64,000 nt of DNA, from contig OX438752.1 of NCBI GenBank assembly GCA_949316235.1, positions 1,325,001-1,389,000 on the forward strand. Reading direction: 5' to 3'. Shown piece by piece: positions 10,752-22,204 of this stretch. Made by a program: the position numbers and the translations under genes. The first letter of the stretch is position 1. Each line of letters begins with the position of its first letter. The notes below the pieces were generated by a model. It was not told the origin of the DNA, ran no database searches, and saw only the letters and a list, made by a program, of their open reading frames with translations. The DNA comes from Oegoconia quadripuncta (Eukaryota > Arthropoda > Insecta > Lepidoptera > Autostichidae).

Positions 10752-11060
10752 CTTAGCATTAATAAACCATTCTCAATATTAGGAAATCTTATAACCGGTC
10801 TCAAGTAACAACCTAACTTGAGACCTAAAAAGCGCGTGTATACTCAAGCAGTACTCATTTGAGAGGTGCGGCGAGTTTCACGTATTAATAAACGAAACTC
10901 AAGACTATCATTCATTCGCCGCTGAGGCGAATACTTGAGAAATGATCTCAGCTGCGTAGATCTCAAGATTGGTTTATATTAGCACGGAGCTTGAGATAGT
11001 GTCTACTTCTTAAGACGCATCTCGGGTGTATTGAGATTGATTTATTAATACGGGCCTTAG
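10752..11060. mobile_element. MITE with 'attaataaa..a.tctcaata' inverted ends
   Basis: Left end 'gcattaataaaccattctca' is inverted at the right end (ttgagattgatttattaata, then cgggcct), with about 17 of 21 matches. The interior is rich in ctcaag/cttgag words, as in the MITEs at 39335-39500 and 60886-61570. Target duplication not resolved. Confidence 0.5.
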
Positions 11061-11061
11061 T

Positions 11062-11325
11062 ATACTTTTTTTTATAACAACGGGTTGGTACTTGCCCTCA
11101 ATCACACTTGATGTTAAGTGAAGATGAGGTCCAAGGTGGAAGCGTACTGACCCGGAAACCCCGACACATTTAGAGGACTGGCTATCTTATCTCTGACAAC
11201 CGGAAATCAACAATGCTATTAACATTGCTACTTGGCGGCAGATTTAGATAAGATGGTAGGACCTCATTTTCACTTAACATCAGGTGTGATTGAGGTCAAG
11301 TACCAATCCGTTATGCATAAAAAAA
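11062..11325. mobile_element. SINE C, head-to-head pair of pieces
   Basis: 11062-11250 is a minus-strand SINE C 3' half (T-tract, acaacgggttggtacttg, ... to the 'cttggcggcagatttagata' region). 11253-11325 is a plus-strand SINE C end (cctcatttt...gtgtgattgaggtc...poly-A). The two poly-A ends point outwards. Confidence 0.8.
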
Positions 11326-11799
11326 AACATTATAGGGGCGATAACATGTCGCTTGTGGCACCATTGTTTGGTGTACTTGAACTTCCACGTGAAGACGGAT
11401 CGGTCGATGAATAGACCATAGCGGGGCGGCTGTACGAGCGGGAGCGCTGGGAACTTTTGGACAGTTTGGTGAGGCGGGATCAATCTACTTCTCGGACCTA
11501 GTGGACTCTGAGTTCATATACCTGCTTTTCAAAAGGTTCTGTATTCAGTATTCTGACGAGCATGGCATGAGAAGCGGGTCCAGTATACATGAAATGGCAA
11601 AGTAGCGCTAGAGAAAATTTTCACTGCCTGGATAGCGAGCCTTTATAGTGAAGTCCAGAAGTCGGACCCCAGAAGGAGGAGAACCGTCATAGAGAAGGGA
11701 CAGATAAGAACTGTAGGGGGATCAAGCAGTGCACGGGTGAGATGAGTCATTGTGCAGAGCCTCGTGCACCCTCACAAAAAAGGGTGAAATACAATCTTT
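11326..11799. other. Unassigned, moderately GC-rich sequence
   Basis: Stop-rich in all frames. It may be the 5' flank or a decayed upstream part of the LINE that becomes readable at 11800. No motif recognised. Confidence 0.35.
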
Positions 11800-12430
11800 G
11801 TTTTACAAAAACGAGCCGTTCGCGCAATTTATCAATTGAGACCTGCAGTGTCACTTAGAGACAGATTTAAAGAGTATAATATTCTAACCTTTTCGTCACA
11901 GTACATTTTTGAAAATCTAATATATGTCAAAAAAAATATAGCATCATTTAGGAAAAATGGTGATAAACATGATGTCAATACAAGAAATAAAGATAAACTT
12001 ACAGGTCACATAAGTCGCCTCCGCAAAGTCAGTAATTCATTCAAAGGGTTATGTATACGCTTTTTCAATAAGGTCCCAGTTGATATACAAAATCTTCCTC
12101 TCGATAAATTTAAAGATACTATAAAACAGAAACTAATTAACAAAGCATATTATAAAATATCAGACTATTTAGATGATAATCATCCCTGGACATAATCAGA
12201 TTGTTCGCATGCCAGGCTATTTCACGATTAATAATGAAATATAAAAACCTTTATGTAAAATCAAAGCCTGATTTTAAAAGAGCAACCCTTCGAGTTTCTT
12301 GCTTGTTCTTCGCAGGGAAAATTGCATTTTGAACAAGCAGTAGCTTAAAAAACGTAAAATTGACACTTTTTAAGTGTACCCTGTGTACCTACAAAATAAA
12401 GCATTTTTGACTTTGACTTTGACTTTGACC
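11800..12430 (+). mobile_element. LINE family 1 (CR1/Daphne-like), C-terminal ORF end and 3' UTR
   Basis: An open frame from about 11800 to the stop at 12193 encodes KRAVRAIYQLRPAVSLRDRF, then NTRNKDKL, RLRKVSNSFKGLCIRFFNKV and AYYKISDYLDD, the C-terminal domain after the RT. The 3' UTR has 'gagtttcttgcttgttcttc' and 'accctgtgtacctacaaaat', then aaagcatttt and a (TTTGAC)n tail to 12430. 5' truncated. Confidence 0.85.
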
Positions 12431-12651
12431 CCCGCGATTCGGCCAGTATACCTAGATGGTGGTATGGCCATAGGTGGTGGTGGGACTGTTGGAGCGTAGC
12501 CACCTCGCACTAAAGAGGGTATGGGCTATAATCCACCATATATGGACCCAGTGTGGATTTGGAAATTCCTGTGAGACCAGTAACCACTGCAGTCATGTTT
12601 CCCAGTCACCTTGTAGACTACTGACTTGGCTTAAATACAAATGCGTTTTAT

Positions 12652-12922
12652 GACGACCTATTTGGTGAAGTGGTTAGCATCTATGCTGCTATACCAAAAG
12701 GTCGCGGGTTCGAATCCCGCTAGGGGCATATGTTTGTATGATGAATACGAACATGTGTACCCGAGTTATGGATGTTTTTCATTTATATATGTATTTATTT
12801 ACAAAAAAAAAATGTATTTGTGTAGTGTATCAACCATTTGGTATCCACAACACAAGCCTAGTTGCTTAGCGTGGAACTAGATGGCGCTGTCTGTATATGT
12901 CCATGGATATTTTTATTTTTAT
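12652..12922 (+). mobile_element. SINE A, full length
   Basis: Head 'gacgacctatttggtgaagt', B-box 'ggtcgcgggttcgaatcccg', and body to 'gatggcgctgtctgtatatg' with a T/A-rich tail. A palindromic 'tatgtccatggata' replaces the usual tatgtctaagga. Confidence 0.9.
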
Positions 12923-13659
12923 TGCTCTAATAACAATGTCACAACAGTTATTTATGTATATAGATGTAGGTACAGTAAATCGGTTTGTTTAGTTACAGAT
13001 TATAAAATATTATGTAGAATTAGATTAGTATACTTAGGTATTGTTATAAGTGACTCAGCATTTGTTCACTTGCAACGTGCACTTGAACGATATCATATAC
13101 TCTTTCTGGGATTTTCTAAATTTGTAATTATTAAAATTGAAAGAGATCGTATAACGTTCAAGTTTGGTAGGTACTGGTGATTTTTTAATGCTTGTCAGTT
13201 AGATTAATTTTTGAATTCGTTGTCACTTGAAATGTCTGTAGGCTTATGTTTTGATAAATTTTACTTAATTATTTACATCATTTTGGCTTTGCGGCACCCG
13301 TCTTTCACTTCGTAAAAATACTCTGCCCAGCTATAAATTTTACTAGTAGGCCAGATAAAGTACACATTTGGCATTTATTAATGCAAGAGCTTAAATTCAT
13401 ATTTTATGAAGCGCCCACTTCACTATTCAAAGCTAAACCCCTAATTAAGCTAAGATAAAGACATGAATAATGCATGATTACAAAACTAATTAAGTATCAG
13501 ATAAAGCTTAACCCTGGCCGTTTGGGATTGTCTACAATGGACGCCCGCGCAATTTACCTACATACTTAGCTTCCAAACAAAAGGACTACCTAGATTCCAA
13601 GGTCGTAAAATCGCTTTTCTCATAATTTTAGTATTCAGGATTCAGGATGATATTTCGAA
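12923..13659. other. Unassigned AT-rich sequence
   Basis: No gene or repeat family recognised. Confidence 0.4.
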
Positions 13660-13798
13660 TGAAGCAAAAGAGGTGTAGCAAGTCTGTGGTCTCTGCCTAC
13701 CCTTACGGACAGGCGTGACTTTATGTACCTAAGTATTTCATATTAGCCACGGGATGTCCACTGCTGGGGGAGGCATATGTTCAGCAGTGGACATCAAG
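13660..13798 (+). repeat. RTE-like LINE 3' end scrap and a short hairpin
   Basis: 13662-13735 (gaagcaaaagaggtgtagca, then 'gtctgtggtctctgcctacc' and aggcgtgact) matches the 3' end at 63780-63855. 13754-13796 forms a hairpin, 'gatgtccactgctg' against 'cagcagtggacatc'. Confidence 0.65.
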
Positions 13799-13801
13799 AT
13801 C

Positions 13802-13940
13802 ACGACCGATTGGTGTAGTGGATAGTGACCCTGTCAGCGAAACCAACGGTTGCGGGTTCGAATCCCGCGACGGGTAAATGTTTGTGTGATGAATATGAAC
13901 GTTTATTCCTGAGTCATGAATGTTTATTGAAAAAGCGTAT
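13802..13940 (+). mobile_element. SINE B, 3' truncated
   Basis: Head 'acgaccgattggtgtagtgg' and B-box 'ggttgcgggttcgaatcccg' at 13849-13868. The body stops at 'gaatgtttattg', where a reversed LINE begins. Confidence 0.85.
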
Positions 13941-14180
13941 ACATAACCCTTTGAATGGATTACTGACTTTGCGGAGGCGACTTATGTGACCTGCAAGTTT
14001 ATCTTTATTTCTTGTATTGACATCATGTTTATCACTATTTTTCCTAAATGATGCTATATGACATACATTAGATTTTCTGTGACGAAAAGGTTAGAATGTT
14101 ATACACTTTAAACCTATCTCTAAGTGACACTGCAGGTCTCAATTGATAAATTGCGCGAACGACTCGATTTTTATAAAACA
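13941..14180 (-). pseudogene. LINE family 1, C-terminal ORF fragment
   Basis: Reverse complement of the region equivalent to 11805-12065, including codons for SLRDRF, 'caagaaataaagataaactt' and the 'ggaggcgacttatgtgacct' signature on plus. One base change makes a premature stop. Confidence 0.75.
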
Positions 14181-15255
14181 AAGATTGTATTTATATCCGC
14201 GGCAATTCCCCACAGCGAAATACCGTAAGACATCAAGCTGTGGAAATATTATTTTATGTTCACTCCCGAACACTTCGCGTGCGGTCTCCTTACCAACAAA
14301 GATCCGGTGTGAATGTTCCCACTGTGTCTGACCAAAAACAGGACAAAAAAGAGATGATCATATTACCCTGCGGTTTGCCACGGGTCGCAGAGGCGCGACC
14401 GGGTTTCAGCCCTATCCCAGGAGTGTTACCGGTTAGGAAGCCTTGATTTATGGACACATTCAAAATCTATCAAATTACTTAATATCCCAATAATTTTATA
14501 AATGTGAAAGTTTGTGTGTGTATCTTTATTACCGACGCCTAAACAGCTGGGCGGATTTGGATGAAATTTGGTTGGTAGAAAGATTTGAACCTGGATTAAC
14601 ATAATATGAAATGAAATAATTTATTTGCTTGATTTTGGGTACAAGATAAGATGATACAAATTCCCATTCAAAATCTACTTAAAATCTAGCGTGCAAATAT
14701 TTAATAAACTAGGATATCTGTGGAGACTATTTCTGTCTATGATATAACTATTTTGTACTACTTAACATTATAATGTAACGACTGTCAGTTTCCCGAAAAT
14801 AAATAAATAAATAAATAGCATTAGATAGGTTATTTACTTAAATATAATATAATAAATATTGTATGTTGTGACAATATAAAACTAATTAATTGTCAATGCT
14901 GTGTTGATGTCAGAAAAGCGATATTGTCCGTTATATAAGTATTTTAAAGTAGGTAGTGGTAGATATATATACATAGAGTAATATAATAATGCAAATGTAA
15001 AATTTTTTATGCCCAATGTAATTACTTTATTTTATAGTACCTAATTATTTTGACCTTGTATGCCAAGGGCGGAACACAGCGGTAATAATTTTAATGTAAC
15101 ATCCTTATCCCTGTGATTCACAATAAATTATATTGATTGATTGAAAAGCGATCGAAGTCGCGGGCAACAGCTATACTAGTCATACAGGGCGAATTTGAAT
15201 CCGTGTAATTCCCATTAACTGCTGACGCCACTCGTGATAACGTGGGTGAGTGGGT
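14181..15255. other. Mostly unassigned; one dispersed repeat
   Basis: 14500-14600 (gtttgtgtgtgtatctttat, 'ggcggatttggatgaaattt') is the 5' part of the repeat family seen in full at 17926-18090. The rest is AT-rich with no recognised gene. Open frames at 14143-14446 cross the LINE boundary and are shadows. Confidence 0.45.
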
Positions 15256-15400
<145 letters not shown>

Positions 15401-16043
15401 TTTTTTTACGGCTCTCGATTCTAGTCCTTTAGAGCCAATCTTTTGTTTTTCAGTTTTCAGCCAAGTTTCAATCAGTCAGTTACAATTTTTTAATGTTACT
15501 ATTACGTAAAGAATTTTAGCATTTGGATCTTTAATAACACTAGCTTTCAGCCTGCGACTTCGTCTATCACTTGTATTATACATATAAACCTTCCCGAACG
15601 AATTCTCTAAAGTGATAACGGTATCTTCAGTATCGTGATTTGCCAAAACCACAATTAGTTTCTTCACTTGGTGGTTCAAATATTTTACCCTATTTTCAAA
15701 GTAAGTTGAGTGTTCCCAACTTTGAAACCATTATACTAAATGGGGCAATATTAAATTGGACACCTGTATATATAATAGCCTACAATTTCTCATATTAATT
15801 CAATTTTAATCTCTAATTTCACAGTTACAATGCGCTTTTTATAGCATCTTCACTGCTGATAGAGTGATTCTAAAACTTGTTTTTTCGATTCCAACTTAAA
15901 ATTAATGTTGTTAGGTCCAACATTTATCAAGTTGAGTAATACAGCAACTTTCTTTTCTTGATTATGGTGCGACCCAATTGGACCACCGAAGAGCGATAAA
16001 TTTATTAATTGAAAACGTTTACCTATTTTTATTTTATTTTATT
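15401..16043. other. Unassigned AT-rich sequence
   Basis: No gene or known repeat recognised. A minus open frame (15476-15679) has no supporting feature. Confidence 0.4.
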
Positions 16044-16450
16044 AGGTACACCAACAGTATAACATATCACACTCTTATGAAAGCTTACACAGTCATACAT
16101 ACTTAGGTAAGTACTAACATATATCGCATCGGGCCCTGTCGCGCCTCATACCGCTCGCCTCACGCGGTGTGGGGCTCGACAGTGCTCCCGCGGAGGGCGC
16201 GCTAGCCGCCCTCCGGGAACGGGCCTCCCCTTGTGAGGGGAGGCGGGGCGGGGGACGACTGCCGAGGAAGGTCGCCGGGGGGTTTTAGTGGGTAGTCCCG
16301 CTCCTGTCATTGGAGCGGGGAGTCCCACATATCCCCGTCGCTGCCCCACAGCGGCGGGTCGAATGCGTAAACGTATTTCCCCTCGAAAAAAAAAAAAAAA
16401 AGGTACACCAACAGTATAACATATCACACTCTTATGATAGCTTACACAGT
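16044..16450 (+). mobile_element. GC-rich LINE 3' end flanked by a 50-bp direct repeat
   Basis: 16044-16093 and 16401-16450 are identical but for one base (aggtacaccaacagtataac... ). Between them is a GC-rich block (16130-16385: 'ggggggttttagtgggtagt', 'cccgtcgctgccccacagcg', 'gtaaacgtatttcccctcg') ending in 16 A's. The GC block is the inverse of the block at 61580-61830, which ends in the same way. It is read as a 5'-truncated LINE with a very long target-site duplication. Confidence 0.65.
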
Positions 16451-16588
16451 AGTTTAGTTCTGATATGAATACCTAATACAGGCGTACACAACATTGATAA
16501 CATAGCTACACTAGTTACATAAGTAGTACCTACAATATATTATTTTAAAGTACTTAATTATTTAATTATAAATAAGGTATATTATTGT

Positions 16589-16869
16589 GACGACCTGTTT
16601 GGTGTAGTGGTTAGCAACTCTGACCACTATACCAAAAGGTTGCGGGTTCGAATCCCGCTAGGGGCATAATGTTCGTGTGATGAATACGGACATGTGTACC
16701 CGAGTTATGGATGTTTTCATTTATAATAAGTATTTATTTACAAAAAAAAAAGTATTTATGTAGTATATCAACCATCTGGTATCCACAACACAAGCCTATA
16801 GTTGCTTACTGTGGAACTAGATGGCGCTGTGTGTATGTCTAAGGATATTTATTTATTTATTTATTTATT
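16589..16869 (+). mobile_element. SINE A, full length
   Basis: Complete copy from 'gacgacctgtttggtgtagt' through 'gatggcgctgtgtgtatgtc' to a (TTTA)5 tail. A good reference copy for the family here. Confidence 0.95.
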
Positions 16870-17114
16870 GTAATAATATTGTAGTCAGAATTACAATAAA
16901 CTAAATATTAAAGATTTTGAAAATTATGGATTAGAAAGAGAAGCTTTGAGGTGTTTCAGTATTTCACTGCTAAAATTCAAGATTGGATCATGGAAGATAT
17001 CAATATCCGATATACCTACAATTATTCCTTTAAAAATTATAGTTATCTAACCAATAATAAATGTGAAAGTTTAAATGTTTGTTTGTTTCTTGCTCAATCA
17101 CGGCGAAACTTACC

Positions 17115-17925
17115 AGATGCTTATAAAATATCAGATTATTTAGATGATAAACATTCATGGTCATAAACAGCCCCGTTCGCATAACCAGGCTATTCCATAA
17201 TTAATAATGAAATATTATAATAAATAAATATCATTGCACATACACACGGCGCCATCTAGGGCCACAGTAAGCATCTAGGTTTGTGTTATGGATACCAGAT
17301 GGTTGATAAACTACATAAATACATTTTTTTGTAAATAAATAGTTATTATGTTCATGGTTTTTGTTTATCCACAACGGCTTAGCACTTGACCTCAATCACA
17401 CCTGATCTGTGAAGATGAGGCCAAAGGTGGAAGCGTACTGACCCTGAAACCCAAATATTTGAGGAACTGGCTATCTTATCTCTGACAACCTTTATACCAG
17501 TAAATAAAGCTTTTTTTATATACACAACGGGTTGGTACTTGACCTCTATCACACTTGATGTTAAATGAAGATGAGGCCGAAGGTGGTAGCGTACTGACCC
17601 GACTGACTGATAAATGAAAACGTCCACAACTCGAGTACACATGTCTATATTCATCATACAAACATATGCCCCTAACGGGATTCGAACCCGCGACCTTTTG
17701 ATATTGCAGCAGATTTTCTAACCACTACACCAAACCGGTCGTCATAATATAAAATAATAATTAATTATTTTGTAATATAAAAAAAAAAAAAGAACAACTT
17801 CTCGAGTTTCTTGCTTGTTCTTCTCAGGGGAAAATTGCCGTTTGAACAAGTAGTAGCTTAAAAAATGTAAAGGTACCCTGTGTACCTACAAATTAAGCAT
17901 TTTTTGATTTTGAAACGTATAAACG
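17115..17925 (+). mobile_element. LINE family 1 3' end, interrupted by SINEs
   Basis: The ORF end (AYKISDYLDDKHSWS, stop at 17164) and first UTR part reach 17217 (aataatgaaatattataa). The UTR resumes at 17746 with 'aaaataataattaattattt', the 'gagtttcttgcttgttcttc' motif and 'accctgtgtacctacaaatt'. SINEs fill the gap. Confidence 0.8.
17218..17745 (-). mobile_element. SINE A split by SINE C pieces
   Basis: The reversed SINE A 3' half lies at 17218-17345 and its head at 17607-17745 (ending 'aaaccggtcgtcat'). Between them sit two reversed SINE C 3' fragments (17352-17500 and 17515-17600), each starting with the 'aacgg...agcacttgacctc' type end. Three layers of insertion can be ordered: LINE, then SINE A, then SINE C. 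Confidence 0.8.
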
Positions 17926-18090
17926 GATTTGGATGAAATTTGGTGTACAGGTAGAATATAATATGGATTAAAACATAGGATACTTTTTATCCCGATAAAG
18001 TGAGTAGTTCCCGCGGGATAATCAAATTAAACATATCCGCGATAAAGCTCTTCCACGCAGGCGAAGCTGCGGGCGGTAAGCTAGTTGGAT
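17926..18090 (+). repeat. Dispersed repeat with 'cccgcgggataa' core
   Basis: 'ggatttggatgaaatttggt', 'tactttttatcccgataaag', 'tgagtagttcccgcgggata', 'aagctcttccacgcaggcga' and 'agctgcgggcggtaagctag'. The same modules, in part, occur at 6395, 14500, 20758, 22205, 25922 and 50155. Confidence 0.75.
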
Positions 18091-18304
18091 TATAAAAGCC
18101 GTGTTTAGATTGAAATCATTATATTGTGATTTACGTGTATGGAAATTTGACCAATTTAAAAAAAATATTTACATAACACACCGGAAACTAGAGTTCCGGT
18201 TGTGGAGTCAATTATGGACTTTGGTTTGGTGTTTGTGAACGCATAAGAAATTTACTTAAAAATCTTTGTATTTTTTTATCCGATTGCAAAGTAAAGGAGA
18301 GTAA

Positions 18305-18535
18305 TGTTTGGTGTAGTGGTTAACAACTCTGACTACTATACCAAAAGGTTGCGGGTTCGAATCCCGCTAGGGGCATATGTTTGTGTGATGAATACGGACA
18401 TGTGTACCCGAGTTATGGACGTTTTCATTTATAATAAGTATTTATTAACAAAATTTATAATAAGTATCGGCCTCATCTTCATTTAACATCAGGTGTGATT
18501 GAGGTCAAGTGCTAACCCGTTGTGCATAAAAAAAC
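18305..18535 (+). mobile_element. SINE A fragment joined to a SINE C tail
   Basis: SINE A head and 5' body reach about 18464. Then 'cggcctcatcttcatttaac...gtgctaacccgttgtgcat' with A's follows at 18470-18535, a SINE C 3' end. Confidence 0.8.
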
Positions 18536-18635
18536 AAGAAAGAGAGTAGTGAATAATAGGCGGGCAGTACTGGGCAGGGCATATCTGATTTTTATTTGTA
18601 ATTTTAAAACGGTACTGCACTTACTTAGGCAAGTA

Positions 18636-18830
18636 CAATACAATACAATACAATACACTTTATTGCACAACAGACAAGAAAATACAGTTTCAGAAAAGTG
18701 GTAAGAATAGAATGTACAATTTGGCGACCTTATCACTAAAAGCGATCTCTTCCAAGCAACCTTTGGGTATAAGGACAGTACATTTGAAATAGGTAGGTTG
18801 TGCGGTATTAAATAGGGATGCAGATACAAA
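18636..18830 (-). mobile_element. RTE-like LINE 3' tail
   Basis: (AATAC)n, then 'actttattgcacaacagaca', 'cagtttcagaaaagtggtaa', 'gcgatctcttccaagcaacc' and 'tttgggtataaggacagtac'. Reverse orientation of the tail at 8800-9040. Confidence 0.7.
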
Positions 18831-19060
18831 CTACGTGAATAAATTTCATATATTTACATACACATACATACATAGATCAATAGAATAATATACCTACTTA
18901 AACATAACATCTTTAAAATAGCAACAAAATACAAACGTAAATATATAGGTGTACAAAATAAATATTTATTGATATATGTATAATATAATAATAATAAGCG
19001 ACAACAGGATTGTGCTAAGGTAAGGTGCTAAGGAGAAGCTAAGAAGAGAACACAGATTAA

Positions 19061-19420
19061 AGGTCTTAGCATACGTGACGGGTAATTTCTCGGACGGAAC
19101 GGAGACGGGAAGGGTTCCTATTCCTAACGTGAAAGTGGTTTTAAAACATACGTACAGTGACGGTGTTCAACGATAGTCGTGCTAGTGCTGCAACCATATT
19201 TCAGCACAAAATGTTCGATTTTACTTTTGAAGAACTAGCAATGGTTGCCGTAGTATTAGATGAAGAAGATGCCATAACGATGTTTTTTCTATTGCCGTCC
19301 CGTTCCGCCCGTGTTTCTCGCCACGTGTATTTTATTGCTATGCTTTTAAATGCAACGATGTCAAAAAATCGTCTCGTTCCGTCCGGCACGAGAATAAACA
19401 CGTCACGTATGCTAAGACCT
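19061..19420. mobile_element. PIF/Harbinger-type non-autonomous element with TAA duplication
   Basis: 360 bp. Ends 'aggtcttagcatacgtgacg' are exactly inverted at the right. Flanked by TAA (19058-19060 and 19421-19423), the TWA duplication typical of PIF/Harbinger. An internal plus frame from about 19210 reads MFDFTFEELAMVAVVLDEED, which resembles the acidic N-terminus of Harbinger transposases, so the element looks like an internal deletion that kept the first codons. Confidence 0.75.
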
Positions 19421-19423
19421 TAA

Positions 19424-20539
19424 ACAAACCAGAAAATGCTCCTTGACGGCGACTTTGAAAGCATTCAAAGTTTGAGCTCGTCTGATGGACTCGGGTAGGG
19501 AATACCAACCCGTTGTGCATAAAATGTGTATGTATGTTATGTATATATTATTATTGTATTTACTAATTATTTACTGACATTATATACTGTTTCTATAACA
19601 TGTAGATTTGTTTATATAATAGGGTGTATTATTGTTAAGGAGATCATTTTATTATTGAGAGAACGAGATGTATACACGTATGTATCCTCTCATCGCATCT
19701 TGCTGATTACTCCTATTAATTGTAATTGTTATTTGTATGTACATTTGTTGACCAGTGTCCGTGAGTCATTTGGAGGCTCCACTGAAAACCAGCGTTGTAG
19801 TGAACGGCAACAACCCATGCTGAGTTGGAGACCTTTTCGACTCCACCTTGCGACACCAACAATTAGATGGCAAACACAATGTTATTTTTTGTATGTGTCT
19901 CGTCTGTGTAATATTTGTACCAGATTGATTGTGTCATGAGATGGGCTTAAATAAATTTTTCTTTCTTTATTTCAAAATAAAAAAAAGAGGCAAGATTTTA
20001 CACATAGTTTTTTTGAATATATCAACACCTTGAGCTTGAGTGCGATGCCACGACCAAAGACATAAACCTTTAATACTTTTGTTTACATTATCAAGTAATT
20101 GTAAATAACTGTTATTATATAATAAAGTACAGTCGAGTAAAGTGTTACCTGCGCATCTGCTGGCTACAGTTAGGTCAGTTACGACATCTGTGCTCCCCGG
20201 GACATCAATCTTGTCTAACGGACATCAGATGACGAGGCAGTTACTCCCCTAGCTGTCTTTACCTTTTTTACCTTTTTAATATAAGGTCCGATAGTAAGTA
20301 CTTTAGTATATATAATTAAACTCAGTAACTGCTGTAAATAAATAAAAAAATATCCAATAACGTTTTGATTTCCTGAGAAAACTCAATCGTAATACGTGGT
20401 CCAATTAAAGTGCGGTTTTTTTGGTATTAAAGACATAAGGATGAGACAAGTTATCAGCCATGTTTGATGAGAATCGGTTAAGCAGTATGAAGAAAGCTTT
20501 CAACATAGTTTTTTGGTGTATTTGGATGATATCATGATT
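19424..20539. other. Mostly unassigned
   Basis: 19496-19520 is a scrap of SINE C end (aacccgttgtgcat). 19740-19960 (ccactgaaaaccagcgttgt, 'caacccatgctgagttgg') resembles a dispersed repeat; the inverse word lies near 45255-45280. No exon is defensible. Confidence 0.4.
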
Positions 20540-20546
20540 TTTCCCG

Positions 20547-20712
20547 AACGAGTACGACATTGGAACCTTCAAGAAACGAGTCTACACCTTCCTCAAAGGC
20601 CGGCAACGCATCTGTGACCCTTTTGGTGTTGCGGGTGTCCATGTGCGGCGGTGATTGCTTTCCATCAGGTGACCCGTATGCTCGTTTGCCGCCCTCTCAT
20701 ATAAAAAAAAAA
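20547..20712 (+). pseudogene. Jockey-type LINE, last codons and 3' tail
   Basis: 'cgagtacgacattggaacct', 'caccttcctcaaaggccggc', then 'ttgctttccatcaggtgacc', 'cgccctctcatat' and poly-A. Same family as 6043-6394, strongly 5' truncated. Confidence 0.8.
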
Positions 20713-20757
20713 TCATAGACATTCAGGGATTTTTAATATTTTCAATTTAGTTATACT

Positions 20758-20965
20758 TAAGACTAGCTTTCCTCCCGCGGCTTTGTGGAATAACTTTTGT
20801 GGATTTGTTTATCCCGCGGGAATTACTCACTTTATAAGGATAAAAAATATCCTTAATCCAGGATATGTTCTACCTGATATCCGTTCGTCCGTTTCGCCGT
20901 GATTGGGCAACAAATGAATAAACAAACAAACAATTTCGAATTTATAATATTAGATTAGACTCTGG
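20758..20965 (-). repeat. Dispersed repeat with 'cccgcggga' core
   Basis: 'gactagctttcctcccgcgg', 'tgtttatcccgcgggaatta', 'ctcactttat', and 'cgtttcgccgtgattgggca' with aacaaa repeats. Reverse orientation relative to 17926-18090. Confidence 0.7.
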
Positions 20966-21080
20966 GATATCGCTATTCAACACAGTGTTTAGAAAGACTG
21001 ACGTGGACATGTTCAGATCAGATTAATAAATTTGTCAATGGTAATGTTGAGTCTCCTCAACCCTCCCTTAGGTCTCGAGT

Positions 21081-21396
21081 CCGCCGCCACCGTGGCTCAA
21101 TGTAAACAACATTGGGTTTACGATTCAGAGGTCGCGGGTTCGATCCCCAGCGGGGTATATGTTTAAGTACTCGGTTTGGTTGGTGGTAGGGCATTTTAAA
21201 TGTCCGCCCAGCTAGCTACCACCGTCTTATCTAAATCTAAACAGCAATATTAATAGCATTGTTGTGTTGTCAAAGATAAGATAGCCAGCCCCCAAATAAG
21301 ATGGGGTTTCCGGGTCACTACGCTTCCACCTTAGACCTTATCTTCACTTAACATCAGGTGTGATTGTCAAGTGCTAACCCGTTGTGCATAAAAAAT
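21081..21396 (+). mobile_element. SINE C, near full length
   Basis: Complete head, B-box 'ggtcgcgggttcgatcccca' and end 'aagtgctaacccgttgtgca'. Short internal deletions near 21238 and 21365. Confidence 0.9.
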
Positions 21397-21398
21397 TA

Positions 21399-21540
21399 CA
21401 CAAACATTTACCCCTCGCGGGATGCGAACCCGCAACGGTTGGTTTCGCTGACAGGATCACTGTCCACTACACCAATACCAGATGTAACCAGACTGACATT
21501 TAAAATGCCCTACCACCAAACCATTTATTCTAAATACTCA
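21399..21540 (-). mobile_element. SINE B head joined to SINE C scrap
   Basis: 21399-21472 is a reversed SINE B head (ttacccctcgcgggatgcga, 'ggtttcgctgacaggatcac'). 21480-21540 (gacatttaaaatgccctacc...) is a reversed SINE C body fragment. Confidence 0.7.
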
Positions 21541-21812
21541 GTTATTTAAATAAGTACTTCTAACTGTATTTGCTACAAGTGTTAGTAGGACTCTCATTTC
21601 TTAGCTACGTTAATAGCAATCCGAGCTGACAGGTTACCAACTAGGATGCCGGCAGGGTAATGCTAACACGGCAGGGTAATGACAGAGTTCGCTCGCCAGT
21701 CGCTCATGAAATATATTCCCGAGGAATGCTCTAATAGGCCGCGTATTGCCTCGCTAAATTTAAGGCGCTGTCAGTTCAAAGGTAAAACTTTATTAAGCAA
21801 GTGAAATTTTTG

Positions 21813-22118
21813 ACCGCCTCCGTGACTCAATGTAAACAACATTGGGTTTACGATTCGGAGGTCGCGGGTTCGATCCCCAGCGGGGTACATGTTTAAGTAC
21901 TCGGTTTGGTTGGTGGTAGGGCATTTTAAATGTCCGCCTGGCTAACTACCACCATCTTATGTTAATGACATTGTTGTGTTCCGGTTGTCAGAAATAAGAT
22001 AGCCAGTCCCCCAAATGTATTGGGGTTTCCGGGTCAGTACGCTTCCACCTTCGACCTCATCTTCACTTAACATCAGGTGTGATTGTGGTCACTTACGAAC
22101 CCGTCGTTTATAAAAAAT
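21813..22118 (+). mobile_element. SINE C with internal deletion
   Basis: Head to 'accaccatcttat', then a jump to 'gttaatgacattgttgtgtt'; about 25 bp of the usual 'ctaaatctgccgccaagcag' stretch is missing. Ends 'gtttataaaaaa'. Confidence 0.9.
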
Positions 22119-22204
22119 ACGAATAAAAGTACCCCATTAAGAGGGTTCATTCCGTCAAGTGGCATTCTCATTGGATAACTTAAGATTTCTTTTTAAATCT
22201 AAAT

